From: Rallus limicola
Lineage: Eukaryota > Chordata > Aves > Gruiformes > Rallidae
Reading direction: 5' to 3'
Assembly (NCBI GenBank): GCA_022605955.1
Contig: JAKCOZ010000014.1
Location: 16,374,001-16,438,000 of the forward strand
DNA: 64,000 bases
Each line of letters starts with the position of its first letter. Positions within the stretch are counted from its first letter, which is position 1. This document shows positions 1 to 10,709 of the stretch, piece after piece. Under the pieces are notes generated by a model. The model was not told the origin of the DNA, made no database searches, and saw only the letters and a program-made list of their open reading frames with translations. The position numbers were made by a program, and so were the translations under genes.

Positions 1-93
1 GTGGAAAGAGGCCTTGGGCCGCCGCTCGAAACTCTCGCCCAGCTGCAGCGGGTGCTCCTCCTTATCCAGCAGCGAGTTCGCCGAGCCGTTCAT
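1..93 (-). CDS. EAF1: EAF1, N-terminal coding segment (partial)
   Basis: The minus strand from the ATG at 93 to the window edge reads 31 codons without a stop, beginning [14 protein letters not shown] and continuing [14 protein letters not shown]. This matches the conserved start of ELL-associated factor 1, whose human form begins MNGTANPLLDREEH and continues LGESFEKRP. EAF1 is a nuclear cofactor that binds ELL and supports RNA polymerase II elongation. The start context GGGACCATGA has A at -3, which is favourable. The segment is cut by the left edge, so no donor site is seen. It lies head to head with METTL6, as in mammals. EAF2 is the only realistic alternative, and both the N-terminal match and the METTL6 neighbour favour EAF1. 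Confidence 0.9.
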   Translation of the reverse strand, partial: MNGSANSLLDKEEHPLQLGESFERRPKASFH

Positions 94-173
94 GGTCCCG
101 GTCCCAGTCCCGTCCCCTCCCTTCCCGGCCCGGCCGGTCCCTTCCTCTCCTCCGTGCGCTGCCGCCCGGCGCC

Positions 174-180
174 CTTCCGG
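174..180 (-). promoter_or_regulatory. ETS/GABPA core motif
   Basis: CCGGAAG on the minus strand within ACCCGGAAGGG, about 80 bases upstream of the EAF1 start codon and inside the shared CpG island. The match to the GABPA core is exact. Function is inferred from motif and location. Confidence 0.45.
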
Positions 181-199
181 GTGCCGAGTGCAGCTGGGA

Positions 200-315
200 A
201 ACTGCTCCGGGGCCGAGCGGCGGCGGGTATCGCGGGGCGAGGAGGGGGAGCTGGGCTGGGGTTGCTGTCACCGCGGAGGGGACGCGGGTGCCGGGAGGGG
301 CGTCCCTCAGAAGAG
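200..315 (+). other. METTL6: METTL6 candidate non-coding first exon
   Basis: METTL6 coding begins in an exon that opens after an acceptor at 1889-1890, so an upstream 5'UTR exon is required. The best donor in the island is AAGAG|GTGAGG, with the intron starting at 316. The left boundary given here is only a guess at the start region. Other GT sites in the island could serve instead; a transcript would decide. Confidence 0.35.
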
Positions 316-1042
316 GTGAGGGAGGGGGGAATCCGGGACTCCCCGCCCTCGGGACGGCGGGGCAGGAGGGGCCTTCCCTCGCGGGCTGTGCAGCGCGGCG
401 GTGGCGGCTCCGGCCCCTTCGAGGAAAAGGCTGTTGGCGGGAAGCCGATTTCCCTGCGGGGGCACGGGGTGGGGGGGCTTGCGCGGTGGCGTTACCTGTT
501 TGCGGGTTTAGGGGTCCAGCTTTAATCCCTTAAACACTTCAAAAAGCTCTTTTGCGAGGTAAACATTGGCTGTTCAAACCACGTTTCTCGCGCTAGTTTC
601 CCACCACAGCGTTTTCCGAGAGCAGGTGGGTCAGTGGAAGGTCTAACCCGGGTTATTTCCGTTTTCCTAGCTTGTCGTATGGAGAAATATAAACGCTGAT
701 CATTTTGCAGCCTGCTAGGCACTCAGTGGGATTTTTGCTGATCAAGCTTTTTAAGAAGATAGATTTTTTTTTTCAAGGGAACCACCTTTCTGTGAACTTT
801 TCTGTTGTTTTGAAGGAAAAAGAGTGTTATCTGTCTCCTGTGAAGCTGGACAAAACTTTTGATGGCTCTTTATTTCTTTTCTGCACATTGGTATTTTACA
901 TTCGTGTTTGTATCATGTCAGATGAAATACATAAACGATGTACTATTTTTTTGCTTTAGGGAGGCATATTGTTTGGTATATTCTTTTTTATTTCCACTGA
1001 TGCCCAGTTCTGGGTGTTGCATTTTGTCTGCCTGGGTTTCCC

Positions 1043-1189
1043 TGAGAGCTACTGAGCCATCTTCTCTGGAGATACTTAAGACCAGTCTGGATTATTATCT
1101 GTGGGATCCGTCCTAGAGAACCTGCTTTGCCAGGGCGGCTGGACTTGATCTCTTGAGGTCCCTTCTAACCCCGGCGATTCTGTGATTCC
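1043..1189 (+). mobile_element. CR1 LINE fragment (3' end)
   Basis: Diverged 3' end of a CR1 element in METTL6 intron 1. Recognisable pieces are TCTCTGGAGATACTTAAGACC, which encodes the C-terminal SLEILKT of the CR1 ORF2 protein, then CTTGAGGTCCCTTCTAACCC, and the tail GATTCTGTGATTCC. It is severely 5'-truncated, as most CR1 copies are. About 150 bases remain. Confidence 0.85.
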
Positions 1190-1919
1190 AGGATCTGGAT
1201 GGTTGTAGCAAGACAGGGGCCAGAACTAGTTTACCATCAAAGAAAAGATTTGGATCCCTTCCAAGCCTATGCAGAGCTCTTTTCATTGCACTGTTTTTGT
1301 CATTCTGGACATAAAAACCACCTGTGGTTATTAAAACTGTCAGGGGTCCTCAGAAGGAGACAGTGGAAAGAGTGCTGATGCAGGCCAGCTATGAGCATTT
1401 GGTAACTACTGGTTTTCCTCTCTAGTTTGAGTGGTGTGGCACTATAAATACTTAAGTTTTCACTGGAGGTGAGAGAAGGAAAGAAGAATACTAACGTGAA
1501 TACAGGTTGTTTCACCAACTTTAACGGGACTTTAAAATGTCACCTGTTTTTCCAGTTACGATTTTTCTGAGGTGTTCTAATTAGAGTTAACAAGAAACAA
1601 TATCCTCTGTTTGCTTTTGAAGTCAGTTGTAGTAAAGATAAGCGTAGAGCTGCACCGTATTTCTCTTATTAGGCAGCTTTCTAGGATTCAGAGGGAAGGC
1701 TAGAGGACCTACCTGATCTTCCTTCATTGACAGCAGTGTGATGTTGTGTGCAGTTGTTAGTTTCAATGGAGGATTTCTGAAAATAAGAGAAATCTGATGT
1801 CACTGCAGTCCATCCATTAGGATAGATCATAACAAGTAAAATCATAACAAGTGCACGTTTTAACTCTAGTTTTTTTTCTTCTGTTTTTAGATCCTTGGTT
1901 ATTTTACCTACTTTAAGTG

Positions 1920-1991
1920 ATGGAAGCATTCACTAAAGAAGAAAAATTACTCTGGGATCTTTGGCATTCATATTTGCATGAAAGAATCTAG
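1920..1991 (+). CDS. Upstream ORF overlapping the METTL6 start
   Basis: After the acceptor at 1889-1890 the first ATG in the exon is at 1920, in a strong context (G at -3 and G at +4). It opens a 23-codon frame beginning MEAFTKEEKLL that stops with TAG at 1989-1991. This runs past the METTL6-frame ATG at 1978, which has a weak context (T at -3, A at +4). The next METTL6-frame ATG, at 1993, has A at -3 and lies one base after the uORF stop. If exon 2 begins at 1891, this uORF should lower initiation at 1978 and favour reinitiation at 1993. Translation itself is inferred. Confidence 0.4.
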   Translation: MEAFTKEEKLLWDLWHSYLHERI

Positions 1992-2274
1992 GATGTTCCA
2001 AGAAAGCACATCAGCCAATTGCTTAAATATAATAGCAACATCTACTGAAGATGTTGCTTTCCAAAAAAAAGGCCATAGTGCAAGAGTCCTTACCCCAGAG
2101 GAAGCTGAGAGACTGGCAAAAGATCAGATTTTGGTGTCTGAGTTCAAACAACTAAAACTGGAGAAAGAGGCACAAAAGAACTGGGATCTATTTTACAAAA
2201 GAAACAGCACCAACTTCTTCAAAGACAGGCATTGGACAACCAGAGAGTTCCAGGAGTTAAAAGCATGTCGGGAG
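1978..2274 (+). CDS. METTL6: METTL6 coding exon 1 (tRNA-Ser m3C32 methyltransferase)
   Basis: METTL6 makes 3-methylcytidine at position 32 of cytoplasmic serine tRNAs, using S-adenosylmethionine and acting with seryl-tRNA synthetase (known for the family). This exon encodes residues 1-99, including EAQKNWDLFYKRNSTNFFKDR and the RHWTTREF segment, which are nearly identical to mammalian METTL6. It ends in CGGGAG|GTGAGA in phase 0. The acceptor is at 1889-1890, and an in-frame TGA at 1918-1920 bounds the frame, so 1978 is the earliest possible start; 1993 is an alternative. Human METTL6 aligns from about residue 25, so the bird protein would carry about 24 extra N-terminal residues (about 19 if it starts at 1993). 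The whole frame joins to 302 residues against 284 in human. Confidence 0.92.
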
Positions 2275-2915
2275 GTGAGATCTATACCCTTCCTCTGTAA
2301 TAGATGAGATGCTTCCAGATAATTTAACAATACTTGTAACAAAGCCATTAGGGTGAGAGCTGTCACATGTTTAGTTTACAGTACCCTGTGTAGTGTCTTT
2401 TAATATCAAAGATACCAGGATCTGATGTGTCAGTTCTGATTCAGTCTATAATTGACTAGAATGAAATCTGGAATACTTGGTTTGTGTCCTAAATACAAAA
2501 CTTGTCTCTCTGTGATGTGATGTATTCAGATGCAGGTCGGTGCACTTCAGAACACTAAGGGAAAGCATCCAGAATTACAGACTAATTGCAAAACATCGTT
2601 AAGGAGAATAGCCAGATGCATCTGTTGTTCATTATAGCTGAATGAAAGACAGAAATGGTACAACAATCTGTTGATTACTTAAGAGGTGGATGACTAAAAA
2701 AATACTAATATCTTCTAGAACGAGTTGTAATTTTGCAGAACTCAAGATTTCTGTTCTGTAGTGTCAGAATGTCCAATGGATACCTACTTCAGTTTTTGAA
2801 TTGATGGTAATTAAAATTGATCATAGCTTTTAAAATGCTGATTGAACAGTGTCTCTGCTTATATCATGAGGAAACCAAAAATGATGTGCTTTGCCTTGTA
2901 TTTCTTCCTCTCTAG

Positions 2916-3050
2916 TTTGCAGATCAGAAATTGACCATTCTGGAAGCAGGCTGTGGGGTTGGGAACTGCTTGTTTCCACTCTTAGAGGAAGATCTGAATA
3001 TTTTTGCATATGCCTGTGATTTTTCTCCTCGAGCTGTTGAATATGTGAAG
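2916..3050 (+). CDS. METTL6: METTL6 coding exon 2 (SAM-binding motif I)
   Basis: Forty-five codons, residues 100-144, between acceptor CTCTCTAG and donor AAG|GTTGGT, phase 0 at both ends. It carries the class I methyltransferase motif I, LEAGCGVGNCLFPLLEED (glycines at 111, 113 and 115), which binds the methyl donor, and the following YACDFSPRAVEYVK with the acidic Asp134 at the end of strand beta 2 that contacts the SAM ribose. The reading frame continues through the donor for some 60 codons, which is intron and not coding. Confidence 0.94.
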
Positions 3051-4311
3051 GTTGGTGTGATATTTGGAACTTCTTTTAGAGTGCCTTTAGAAGCTTTTGA
3101 AATTTTAAATGACTGCCTTCCTTTTTGCAAGAAGAGTAGATTAGCTTTTTGCCAAAAAAACATGGAGATTGATCCATTTCCTTGGAGCTCCTGTGCAAGA
3201 AGCCAAATCATTGCACAAGACCTAGTTTTTCAGCGTCCATTTGCAGCATTATGGTAACACATGAATATTGCTTTACTTGAATGATTTGTGAAGACTCTCT
3301 TTTTTGGGAGCGCTGCTCTTCTTGAAGTGCAAGCAGAAGTTTGGGATGCAAGCTTGCTCTTGTTATTTTTGGGGCAGAGGGAGTCCTGAGGAGAACCTTG
3401 AAAACAAGGCAGTGAAAGTTTTGTTAAGGAAATTTGAAGGCTGGTTTAAAAAAAGGTGTGTTCATACTTACTCATAGGTAACTGGGACTGCAGTCCACAG
3501 TTAAGTCTTCCAGCAAGGCTTGTGGGGACTTTGGGCTTTAAAGGTATCAGTGTTTATTAAGTCTGTAATCAGAGACAAAGTTCTGTATATTTGTTACTTG
3601 CAAGCATTCTCTTGTGGGACTTTTGTGACCAAGAAGCACAAGGCACATACTGCATATCTCATGGGAAAAATGGAAGGGGAGATACTTGTGGCAAGCAGGA
3701 GAAGACAGATGCTCCCTGGAATGCCACAGCTGTTCTGCAAGATGAGGTTGGGCTGAGTGCGTACCCTGGGTTTTGGATGACGTAGTGGTGTCTGTCCAAG
3801 CCGGGGTGAAACCACGACAGTCTGCCTTCACAGCTCTTGCTGACCTTCTTAATTGCCAAGACCAGATTTTCTTTTACCCAACAAAACAGTGGGCTAAAAC
3901 AGCCCAGATGGAGATTATGTGACATGAACCCAAACTGTTTGCAGTCTACTTGTAGCTCAAGAGCTGTACTTTGATCACCTTGTAATACAGAATTTGTTTT
4001 GATAATATTCCAGTATTTTTAAAAATAGAAGCAGTGGTAAAAGAAACATGGTATGTTTCCTAAACTGTCAGAATGCACATTCCTTCTCAAATTCCTGAGA
4101 GCAGATGATTCTAATAGTTATGATTTCACTATTACAGTATGCAGCAAAGAATTTCTGGTCACATTAGTCACCTATTGGAAGTTAATGTTCTTTTGACACC
4201 GTGTTTTGTCTCGTGCTACTGAGTAGTTTCACAAGTGGTTTTTCTTTTACTTGTTTACAATAACAAATGATGCTGCTTTTCAGTGAGAGCATACTCTTTT
4301 TGTTTCCCTAG

Positions 4312-4482
4312 AAAAATGCCTTATACAGTACTGAAAGATGTAAGGTATTCCAGTGTGATCTGACCAAAGATGATCTTCTAGAAAATATGCCAGCAGATTC
4401 TGTGGATGTTGTCATGCTTATATTTGTGCTTTCTGCCATTCATCCTGACAAAATGCATCTGGTCTTGAAGAACATCTACAAG
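4312..4482 (+). CDS. METTL6: METTL6 coding exon 3 (methyltransferase core)
   Basis: Fifty-seven codons, residues 145-201, between acceptor TTTCCCTAG and donor AAG|GTAAAG, phase 0 at both ends. It encodes the CDLTKDDLL segment, where Asp160 is the usual adenine-contact position of the fold, then the strand-4 core SVDVVMLIFVLSAIHPDKM and the helix ending in KNIYK. All of this matches mammalian METTL6 closely. There is no stop or frameshift. The exon is too short to stand out as a long open frame and was found by protein similarity and splice sites. Confidence 0.94.
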
Positions 4483-4645
4483 GTAAAGCCAGCTGATTTT
4501 ACAGCCTTTAAAGTACTTTCCTTCTTTGTAGTTTGAAAGTACTTTTTTGGTTCTTTTATTTTTGTTTTTTTCCTGAGGCGCTAACCCTTCTTGTAGTGGT
4601 GATCTTTAATGCTGTATTCCATGGGTGTATTCCATTGGAAGAGGG

Positions 4646-5236
4646 GGGGCCAGCAGGGACAGGGAGGGGATTGTCCCTCTCTACTCTGCCCTCATGAGGC
4701 CCCATCTGGCGCACTGTGTCCAGATCTGGGGCCCTCAATACAAGAAAGATGTAGAACTGTTGGAGAGGGTTCAGAGGAGGCCACGAGGATGATTAGAGGG
4801 CTGGAGCACCTCCCCTACGAGCAGAGGCTGAGGGAGCTGGGCTTGTTCAGCCTGGAGAAGAGAAGGCTGCGGGGGGACCTCATTGCAGCCTTCCAGTACC
4901 TGAAGAGAGCATACCAACAGGAGGGGAAGCAACTTTTTAAAAGGGTAGATAATGGCAGGACAAGGGGGAATGGATTGAAGGTAAAGGAAGGAAGGTTTAG
5001 ATTAGATATTAGGGGGAAATTCTTTTCAGAGAGAGTGGTGAGGGGCTGGAACAGGCTGCCCAGAGAGGGGATGGATGCCCCGTCCCTGGAGGTGTTCAAG
5101 GCCAGGTTGGATGAGGCCCTGGGCAACCTTCTGTAGATCCAGGCCTGGCGGTTGGTGGCCCTGCCTGTGGCAGGGGGGTTGGAGCTCTATGATCCTTGGG
5201 GTCCCTTCCAACCCAGACCGTTCTATGATTCTATTT
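4646..5236 (+). mobile_element. CR1 LINE fragment (3' end, about 590 bp)
   Basis: CR1 copy in METTL6 intron 4, same strand as the gene. An open frame of the ORF2 C-terminus is still readable, with [20 protein letters not shown], then RTRGNG, then WNRLPREG. It ends with GGTCCCTTCCAACCC and the tail TTCTATGATTCTATTT. The element has lost its 5' part, including the reverse-transcriptase catalytic core. The surviving open frame belongs to the transposon and not to a host gene. Confidence 0.93.
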
Positions 5237-6564
5237 AGTTCACTCAGTGTACAGACTAAAGTATGCTTTACAATGTAGCTATCTTGTTTGTTTGTTTATT
5301 CATTATTTATTCCTCTTTCTCTTGGTGGTGGGGAGTTTTGTGGATTCTGGCTTAATGCATAGCATCAACATAGCAAAATGGCATTTTCCACCTGTGACTT
5401 GGGCCTCTAGGTTTTACACTAGAGATAGTGCTTATGGATTGCAGAAGTGTCTGTGTTGATAAGGTATGAATGACAGTGAGCCGTAATTGTCTTCCAGAAG
5501 ATACTGACTTGCAGTTAGGATGTTACTGTTGTTGTTAAACACATTTGATCTGTGGTGATTTAGAAGTGGGGTGTTTGAAGGTCAGCCTTAATCTAGAGAG
5601 ATTTGTCTCCCTGGGCTGAATTTAGTTGACAGACTAGGACAGACCCATCAAGAACATGGTTTAAATGATCTGGTTCTTCTGAATTCTACTGGGATGTCAT
5701 ATATTGACTGCAGAGGGAAACAGTCCACATTTTTTTCTTTATTTATGCATATATGTGTATTTGGGGGTTTATATTATCAGATACCCTGTATGTTTTATCA
5801 TCAGTAATTTGAAAAGAGAATGTTAGACTTTTGGTATGTCTCCAGCTGTTTTCCAAAGTCAGGATTGGTTCTTAGCTTGTGCACATGAAAAGGCTAATTA
5901 TTGTTTTCTCTGTGGAGATGCCTGGTTCATTTAAGTCACTTCTAGGTTTCTGCACAAATTTGCAAGTGGCAAGTACTCCTTTTCTCCTCTAAAAAATACA
6001 GCTGGTGTTTGAAGTTGGAAAGTTGCATGTGGCCAATGTCTAAAGTGAGCATGGCTAATGACCATGTATTTCTAAATTTTAAACTTTTTATGGCTTGATT
6101 TCTTTACCAAATCATTAACAAAATTAATGCAATTAATAAAAACCCCAAGCCCACCATCCTTTTTCCTGAAATTGTTCCTTTTTATTTCTTATATTGCAAC
6201 ACTGTCACATGAAAACAGAAATGCCACTGTCTTCTAAATTTTACCATTAATCATTAAGCAAAATTAGGTGCTAGACCCTATACAACCCAATGACAAAAAT
6301 GCCCTGTTAAGACTTAACTTTTATTGTTAAACTGTACATTTCTTTCTTTCCTTTGTATTTGAATCGTTGCAAAAAGCTTATTTAGCTGATCAGCACCCAA
6401 ACAGGTGTCTTAAAACTATCTGTAGTCTACTGTTCATGGGGAAGCATTTTTAAGAGCAGATAATCTAGCTTATATACAGCTTTTTTGTTGCACAGGGAAT
6501 GAATTCAACATACACATATATCTCTTACTTCTGTATTGAATGTGTTAGGATACCTTGTCTTAAT

Positions 6565-6615
6565 TATATGTGTGTGTATCTGTAAGTGTATACAAGTAAG
6601 TATATATATATATAT
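6565..6615. repeat. TG/TA dinucleotide-rich tract
   Basis: Interrupted TG and TA dinucleotides ending in seven uninterrupted TA units (6601-6614) about 50 bases upstream of METTL6 coding exon 4. It is an ordinary microsatellite, likely length-variable. It does not interrupt the downstream acceptor. Confidence 0.8.
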
Positions 6616-6662
6616 GGCTAAATCCATTTACCTTACTAAAGCATGTGTGTATTCTGTGGCAG

Positions 6663-6804
6663 GTATTAAAACCAGGCAAGTGTGTCCTGTTCAGAGACTA
6701 TGGACTGTATGATCATGCAATGCTCAGGTTTAAGTCTGGCAGCAAACTTGGAGAAAACTTTTATGTTAGACAAGATGGGACAAGATCATATTTTTTTACT
6801 GAAG
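6663..6804 (+). CDS. METTL6: METTL6 coding exon 4
   Basis: Acceptor TCTGTGGCAG at 6653-6662 and donor GAAG|GTAAGA. The exon gives 47 full codons plus one base, residues 202 to the first base of 249, so the donor is phase 1. It encodes [20 protein letters not shown] and then [20 protein letters not shown], the end of the methyltransferase domain and the conserved aromatic segment unique to the METTL2/6/8 group. It is almost identical to human METTL6. The frame running past the donor to 6908 is intron. Confidence 0.94.
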
Positions 6805-8775
6805 GTAAGACATACTCTAGAGTGCTTTCTTTTTTTGTCAACCTTCTCTTTAAACCTGCTTCAGGGAATAGCCAGTGTGCCCATGGAAGTTTTGCTTTAC
6901 ACAGATGAACTGTAAAATCACGGTGTACTTCACTTGCTGTCCTTTTTGGGAGGAAGAGGATATTTAGACTAGCAGGACTTTTTGAAGCACTTTCTTGTCC
7001 ACAAAGTTTTTGTATGTTCTATAATGTGCCAAGAGTAGCAGTTTCTGAATTTGCTGAGTTTCATTTTGATTTGTTATCTAAGTGAAAAAGACCAATGTTC
7101 AGTAACAGAATTGATCTTCTTTGTATTTTGGAAGGCTATTCCTGGTGTGTGAGGTGAGGTCTACTGAAGAAGTCAATGACTTCTGAGGCAGAACCATGAT
7201 TGCTGCACTGAGAAGCCTGTGTACAAATCCTGCTGAGAAAGCACTGACTGGCTGCAGTCACTCTTATGTTTTGTCTTGGTTTATTTATTTTTTTTTTAAA
7301 GTTAGGATGATGCAAAAACCATTTCCATGTGGTGCAGTATTGAAAGCTTTTTGTTCAGTGCTCATAAGGCTTTAGGGAGGAAGGTAATTATTGAAGTGTA
7401 CTGGTGGAGAATTTGAAGCACAAAGACACGAAGGAACTCACAGTGAGCTGGGATTTTAGCTCATCTTCTAACTCCCAATTCCTCACACTAAACTTTAGCA
7501 AGCTTTTACTTCCCCTTATCAATTATGGGGCATGGTTTAATAAGAGCTATGTGTTTATTTCAGTGGGGCTTTTTGTTCCTAGTCTAAAGCAAAATCCAGG
7601 CACTGAAAAGACCAATTTGGAGCCAAGTAAATGTTATTCATATTTTATGACATAACTTATTACCTAATTGCTTCTGATATATAAAACCCATTAATCTTCT
7701 CTGAGCTCTCTCTATAGGACAATGATGAAATCTAAGATAATGCAGGCTGTGCTACAGCTTCACTGAAGCATTTCTAGAACTGTTATTTATTGAGTGATTT
7801 TTAGTTCTATTTAAACAATTAGCTCTTATGAAGAGAATAGATGCTAAAGGAAACAAATAAAAGATTGACCTAGCTGTGGAATGTTAACCTCATTTTTATT
7901 GTGTGTTGGAATTGTTTCTGAATGAGAAATTCCTTGGTAGCATGCATGTTTGCTCTGGGGGAAGAATTGAGGTGGGGAGGAGGAAGAGGAAGGAAAGAAG
8001 AAAAAAAGATAATTATCTTATATTGCTCATGTTAGCACTTGTTTGGCCTTGAGGTGGTCTGTGACTGTCTCATGGGCCACCTCTGCTCCCATTTTTAATC
8101 ATTATGATCTCATTCATCACGCTAATTTTTTCATATAAATATTGCTTAATGCTTTGGGAATTCTTTTGTTACTAGAAACACGACCCCTGTAATTTCCAGG
8201 CAGTTTGCAACCCTTTGGTTTGTTTTTTGGTTGAGCACTTGTTCATTTGTTTAGCACTACACTGGTACACCAAGTGAGTGCTGTGTGGGATGGTTGGAAT
8301 AATGCTTAGTTATGATACATCCTGTCCCAGATAACAACTCTGAGCTTCTCTCATGGAAAAAAAAAAGTAACCTGTTTTCCCACTGTTTGAAATAATATTA
8401 AATTTGTGGAGGGATGCCTGGTTGTAATTTTGTGTTGTTAAATAGTGCAGGTCTCCTGATAATGAGATTTCAATGGGTCTGCAATTAAGTGCTGTTTGTT
8501 TATATTTCACTGGTGTGAGCTCCCTGTTTTACATTAACACACTGTGTTTACAGGCAGTGCATGTGGCTTTGGGATGGGCTTAGGTTAGGTTGTTATGCTG
8601 GGGTCCCTGTGCTCACGTGTTCAGCTGTTCCACTGAGCTGATCCCCCCCACCTCGCCCCAAGCAGTGAAAAAATGGCATGTCTTTGCTTTCTATCAAGTA
8701 GCAGCAGTTTAGAATGGCTTCAGGTCACTGTGAAATTACCACCTGAGTTAAGGAAACAAGGTTCAGGAAAGGAAT

Positions 8776-9478
8776 CACAGAATTAAAAGGTTGGAAAAGA
8801 CCTTTAAGATCATAGAGTCCAACTGTTCCTGTCCTAAGCTAAACCATATCCCCAAGTACCTCATCTACCCTTTTTTAAATACATCCAGGGAAGGTGACTC
8901 AGCCACCTCCTTGGGCAGCCTGTTCCAGGCCCTGGCAACTCTTTCAGTGAATTTTTTTTTCCTGACATCTAATCTGACCCTGCCCTGGCACAGCTTTGTG
9001 CCATTCCCCCTTGTCCTATCTCCTGTCACCTGGCTGAAGAGACCATCGCCCACCTCTCTACAACCTCCCTTTAGGTAGTTGTAGTTGGTGATAAGGTCTC
9101 CCCTCAGCCTTTTCTTCTCCAGACTAAACATCCCCAGCTCCTTCAGCTGCTCCTCATATAATTTGTCCTCCAGCCCCTTCCCCAGCCTGGTTGCCATTCT
9201 CTGGACTCACTCGATGTCCTTCTTAGGGTGAGGAGCCCAGAACTGGACACAGTACTCGGGGTGCAGCCTCACCAGTGCCGAGTACAGGGGCACAAGCACC
9301 TCCCTAGACCTACTGGCCACACCATTTTTGATACAAGCCAGGATGCCATTGGCTTTTCTGGCCACCTGGGTACACTGCTGACTCAAATTCAGCCTGCAGT
9401 CAGCCAACACCCCCAGGGCCTTCTCTGCCTGACCGCTCTCCAGCCAGTCTCCCCCAAGCCTGCAGCGCTGCATGGGGT
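8776..9478 (-). mobile_element. CR1 LINE fragment (about 700 bp, antisense to METTL6)
   Basis: CR1 copy in METTL6 intron 5 on the minus strand. The 3' tail lies at the left end (plus strand AATCACAGAATT, then GGTTGGAAAAGACCTTTAAGAT). The ORF2 C-terminus is readable on the minus strand but broken, in two pieces: one with [20 protein letters not shown] (9207-9473) and one with [17 protein letters not shown] (8865-9197), out of frame near 9200. Its 3' end differs from the copies at 18.2 and 51.2 kb, so it belongs to another CR1 subfamily that it shares with the copy at 35.0 kb. Confidence 0.93.
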
Positions 9479-10134
9479 AAAATTATGATCTTTAAAATTT
9501 TTTTTTTATTAACATGACAAGTCAATAGCATGAGCAGCCCTCACTGCTGCATTGCTCACCCTGTTTGTGAGGTACTCCTGCTATCCCTAAGGGGCGTGTG
9601 CTTTGAGTAAGATACTTTTGTTTATGGGAAATACTTCCATTTTGACTTAGTGGAGTCTTGGTACCACCATACCCACTTTGCCATCCATTTTTGTCTATTT
9701 TTCTGTTGACCAATGGCATATGAAAGTCAGGTAATGTAAGGTGGTGCTCTTCCTCAAACAGAGATCCATCTACAAGGCTGGATTACCTTTGAGCTATTTA
9801 AAGTGATGTAGCAAAGGTCAGCTGCCTAAAGTGAAAATGTGCTGGCATCAGTCACGAGGAGAATGACAAGGCTCAATAAAAATAAGAGAAGTGGCAAGTT
9901 TTGGAAACTAAACTGAGTAACTAGCTTAAGCCTCAGTTTTGCAAGCAGTTTTGTTTAGGTTGATGTTTCTAAAGGAGATGTGTATTGATTTTTATTCAGC
10001 AGTCTGCCTGCATAGAACAGCTTGAAATCTGAAGGCCTGTGTGGTTTTCATGCTGTATCACATAAGAACATATGCTTATAGAAATGCCGACCAGAGTTTT
10101 AAAAATAGCTTAAATGTAATATTTATTCTTTTTC

Positions 10135-10153
10135 TTTTTTTTTTTTTTTTTTT
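10135..10153 (+). repeat. Poly-T run in the last METTL6 acceptor region
   Basis: Nineteen consecutive T, separated by AATTTCTCTTC from the CAG acceptor at 10165-10167. It forms the upstream part of the polypyrimidine tract of METTL6 intron 5. Length slippage here could tune splicing of the last exon. Confidence 0.85.
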
Positions 10154-10167
10154 AATTTCTCTTCCAG

Positions 10168-10331
10168 AGTTCTTGTCTCAGCTTTTCAAGGCTGAGGGCT
10201 ATGAGCAAGTGGTCAATGAATATGTGCAGCGAGAAACCGTGAATAGGAAGGAAGACTTACGTGTTCCAAGAGTTTTTCTTCAAAGCAAGTTTCAAAAGCC
10301 TTTCAGGAAGACACAAGTTCTTGCTGATTAG
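10168..10331 (+). CDS. METTL6: METTL6 last coding exon
   Basis: Acceptor CTCTTCCAG. The first two bases complete codon 249, and the exon then reads EFLSQLFKAEGYEQVVNEYV, then RETVNRKEDLRVPRVFLQSKF, and ends QVLAD with TAG at 10329-10331. This matches the mammalian METTL6 C-terminal region up to QSKF. The last dozen residues differ and are shorter than in human, which is normal for this tail. With the four exons above, the joined frame is 909 bases including the stop. Confidence 0.94.
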
Positions 10332-10647
10332 TAACAGCAATTGCTTGTTTGAAGCAGAAGCTAGCACATAGTTTTCCCTTGTGTGTGCTTTATCTTTCTG
10401 ATATACCAGAAAAGACTGCATGCAGTACCTTTTGTTGGATTTCATCCTCAGATATGAAATATGAATGTTATTGTTACTTCAAATTTAAGATAGTTTTGTG
10501 ATACAGGCAACCTACTGAGTATCTGTATTCCTGCTTCTAAAGTAAATCCTGTGCAGCACTGTTGGAAGATCAGGTAGATCACTAAATCAGGTTAATTTTA
10601 AGCACTAGTTTTCATTTATTATTATCATAATTGCTATTCCAATTTTT

Positions 10648-10653
10648 ATTAAA
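10648..10653 (+). terminator. METTL6: METTL6 candidate poly(A) signal (ATTAAA)
   Basis: ATTAAA 317 bases after the METTL6 stop, followed 20-50 bases later by T- and GT-rich sequence (10676-10710). It is the common variant signal and would give a 3'UTR of roughly 340 bases. Canonical AATAAA sites occur further on, at 11244-11249 and 12155-12160, and could give longer 3'UTRs. Confidence 0.4.
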
Positions 10654-10709
10654 AACTTTTAAAAATAAGTATACTTTGTTTCCTATCACTTATTTTTTTT
10701 GTGGCCTGT

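Larger units (their letters stand above)
1..480. promoter_or_regulatory. CpG-island bidirectional promoter of EAF1 and METTL6
   Basis: The first roughly 480 bases are very GC-rich with many CpG dinucleotides, and composition drops sharply after about 520. EAF1 starts leftward at 93 and METTL6 is transcribed rightward, so this island must hold both start regions. No TATA box is seen. An ETS/GABPA-type core lies at 174-180 (CTTCCGG on plus, CCGGAAG on minus), a motif known to be common in bidirectional housekeeping promoters. The long open frames across this island on both strands are what high GC produces and are not called as genes. Exact start sites cannot be read from sequence. Confidence 0.8.

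Noticed and set aside
1..525. 174-codon plus-strand open frame across the left end
   Set aside because: It lies in the EAF1/METTL6 CpG island where stop codons are rare, has Gly/Arg-rich low-complexity content, and is antisense to the real EAF1 start.
2931..3257. Reading the METTL6 exon 2 frame through to a stop as a short isoform
   Set aside because: Similarity to METTL6 stops exactly at the donor at 3051; the remainder is intron sequence.
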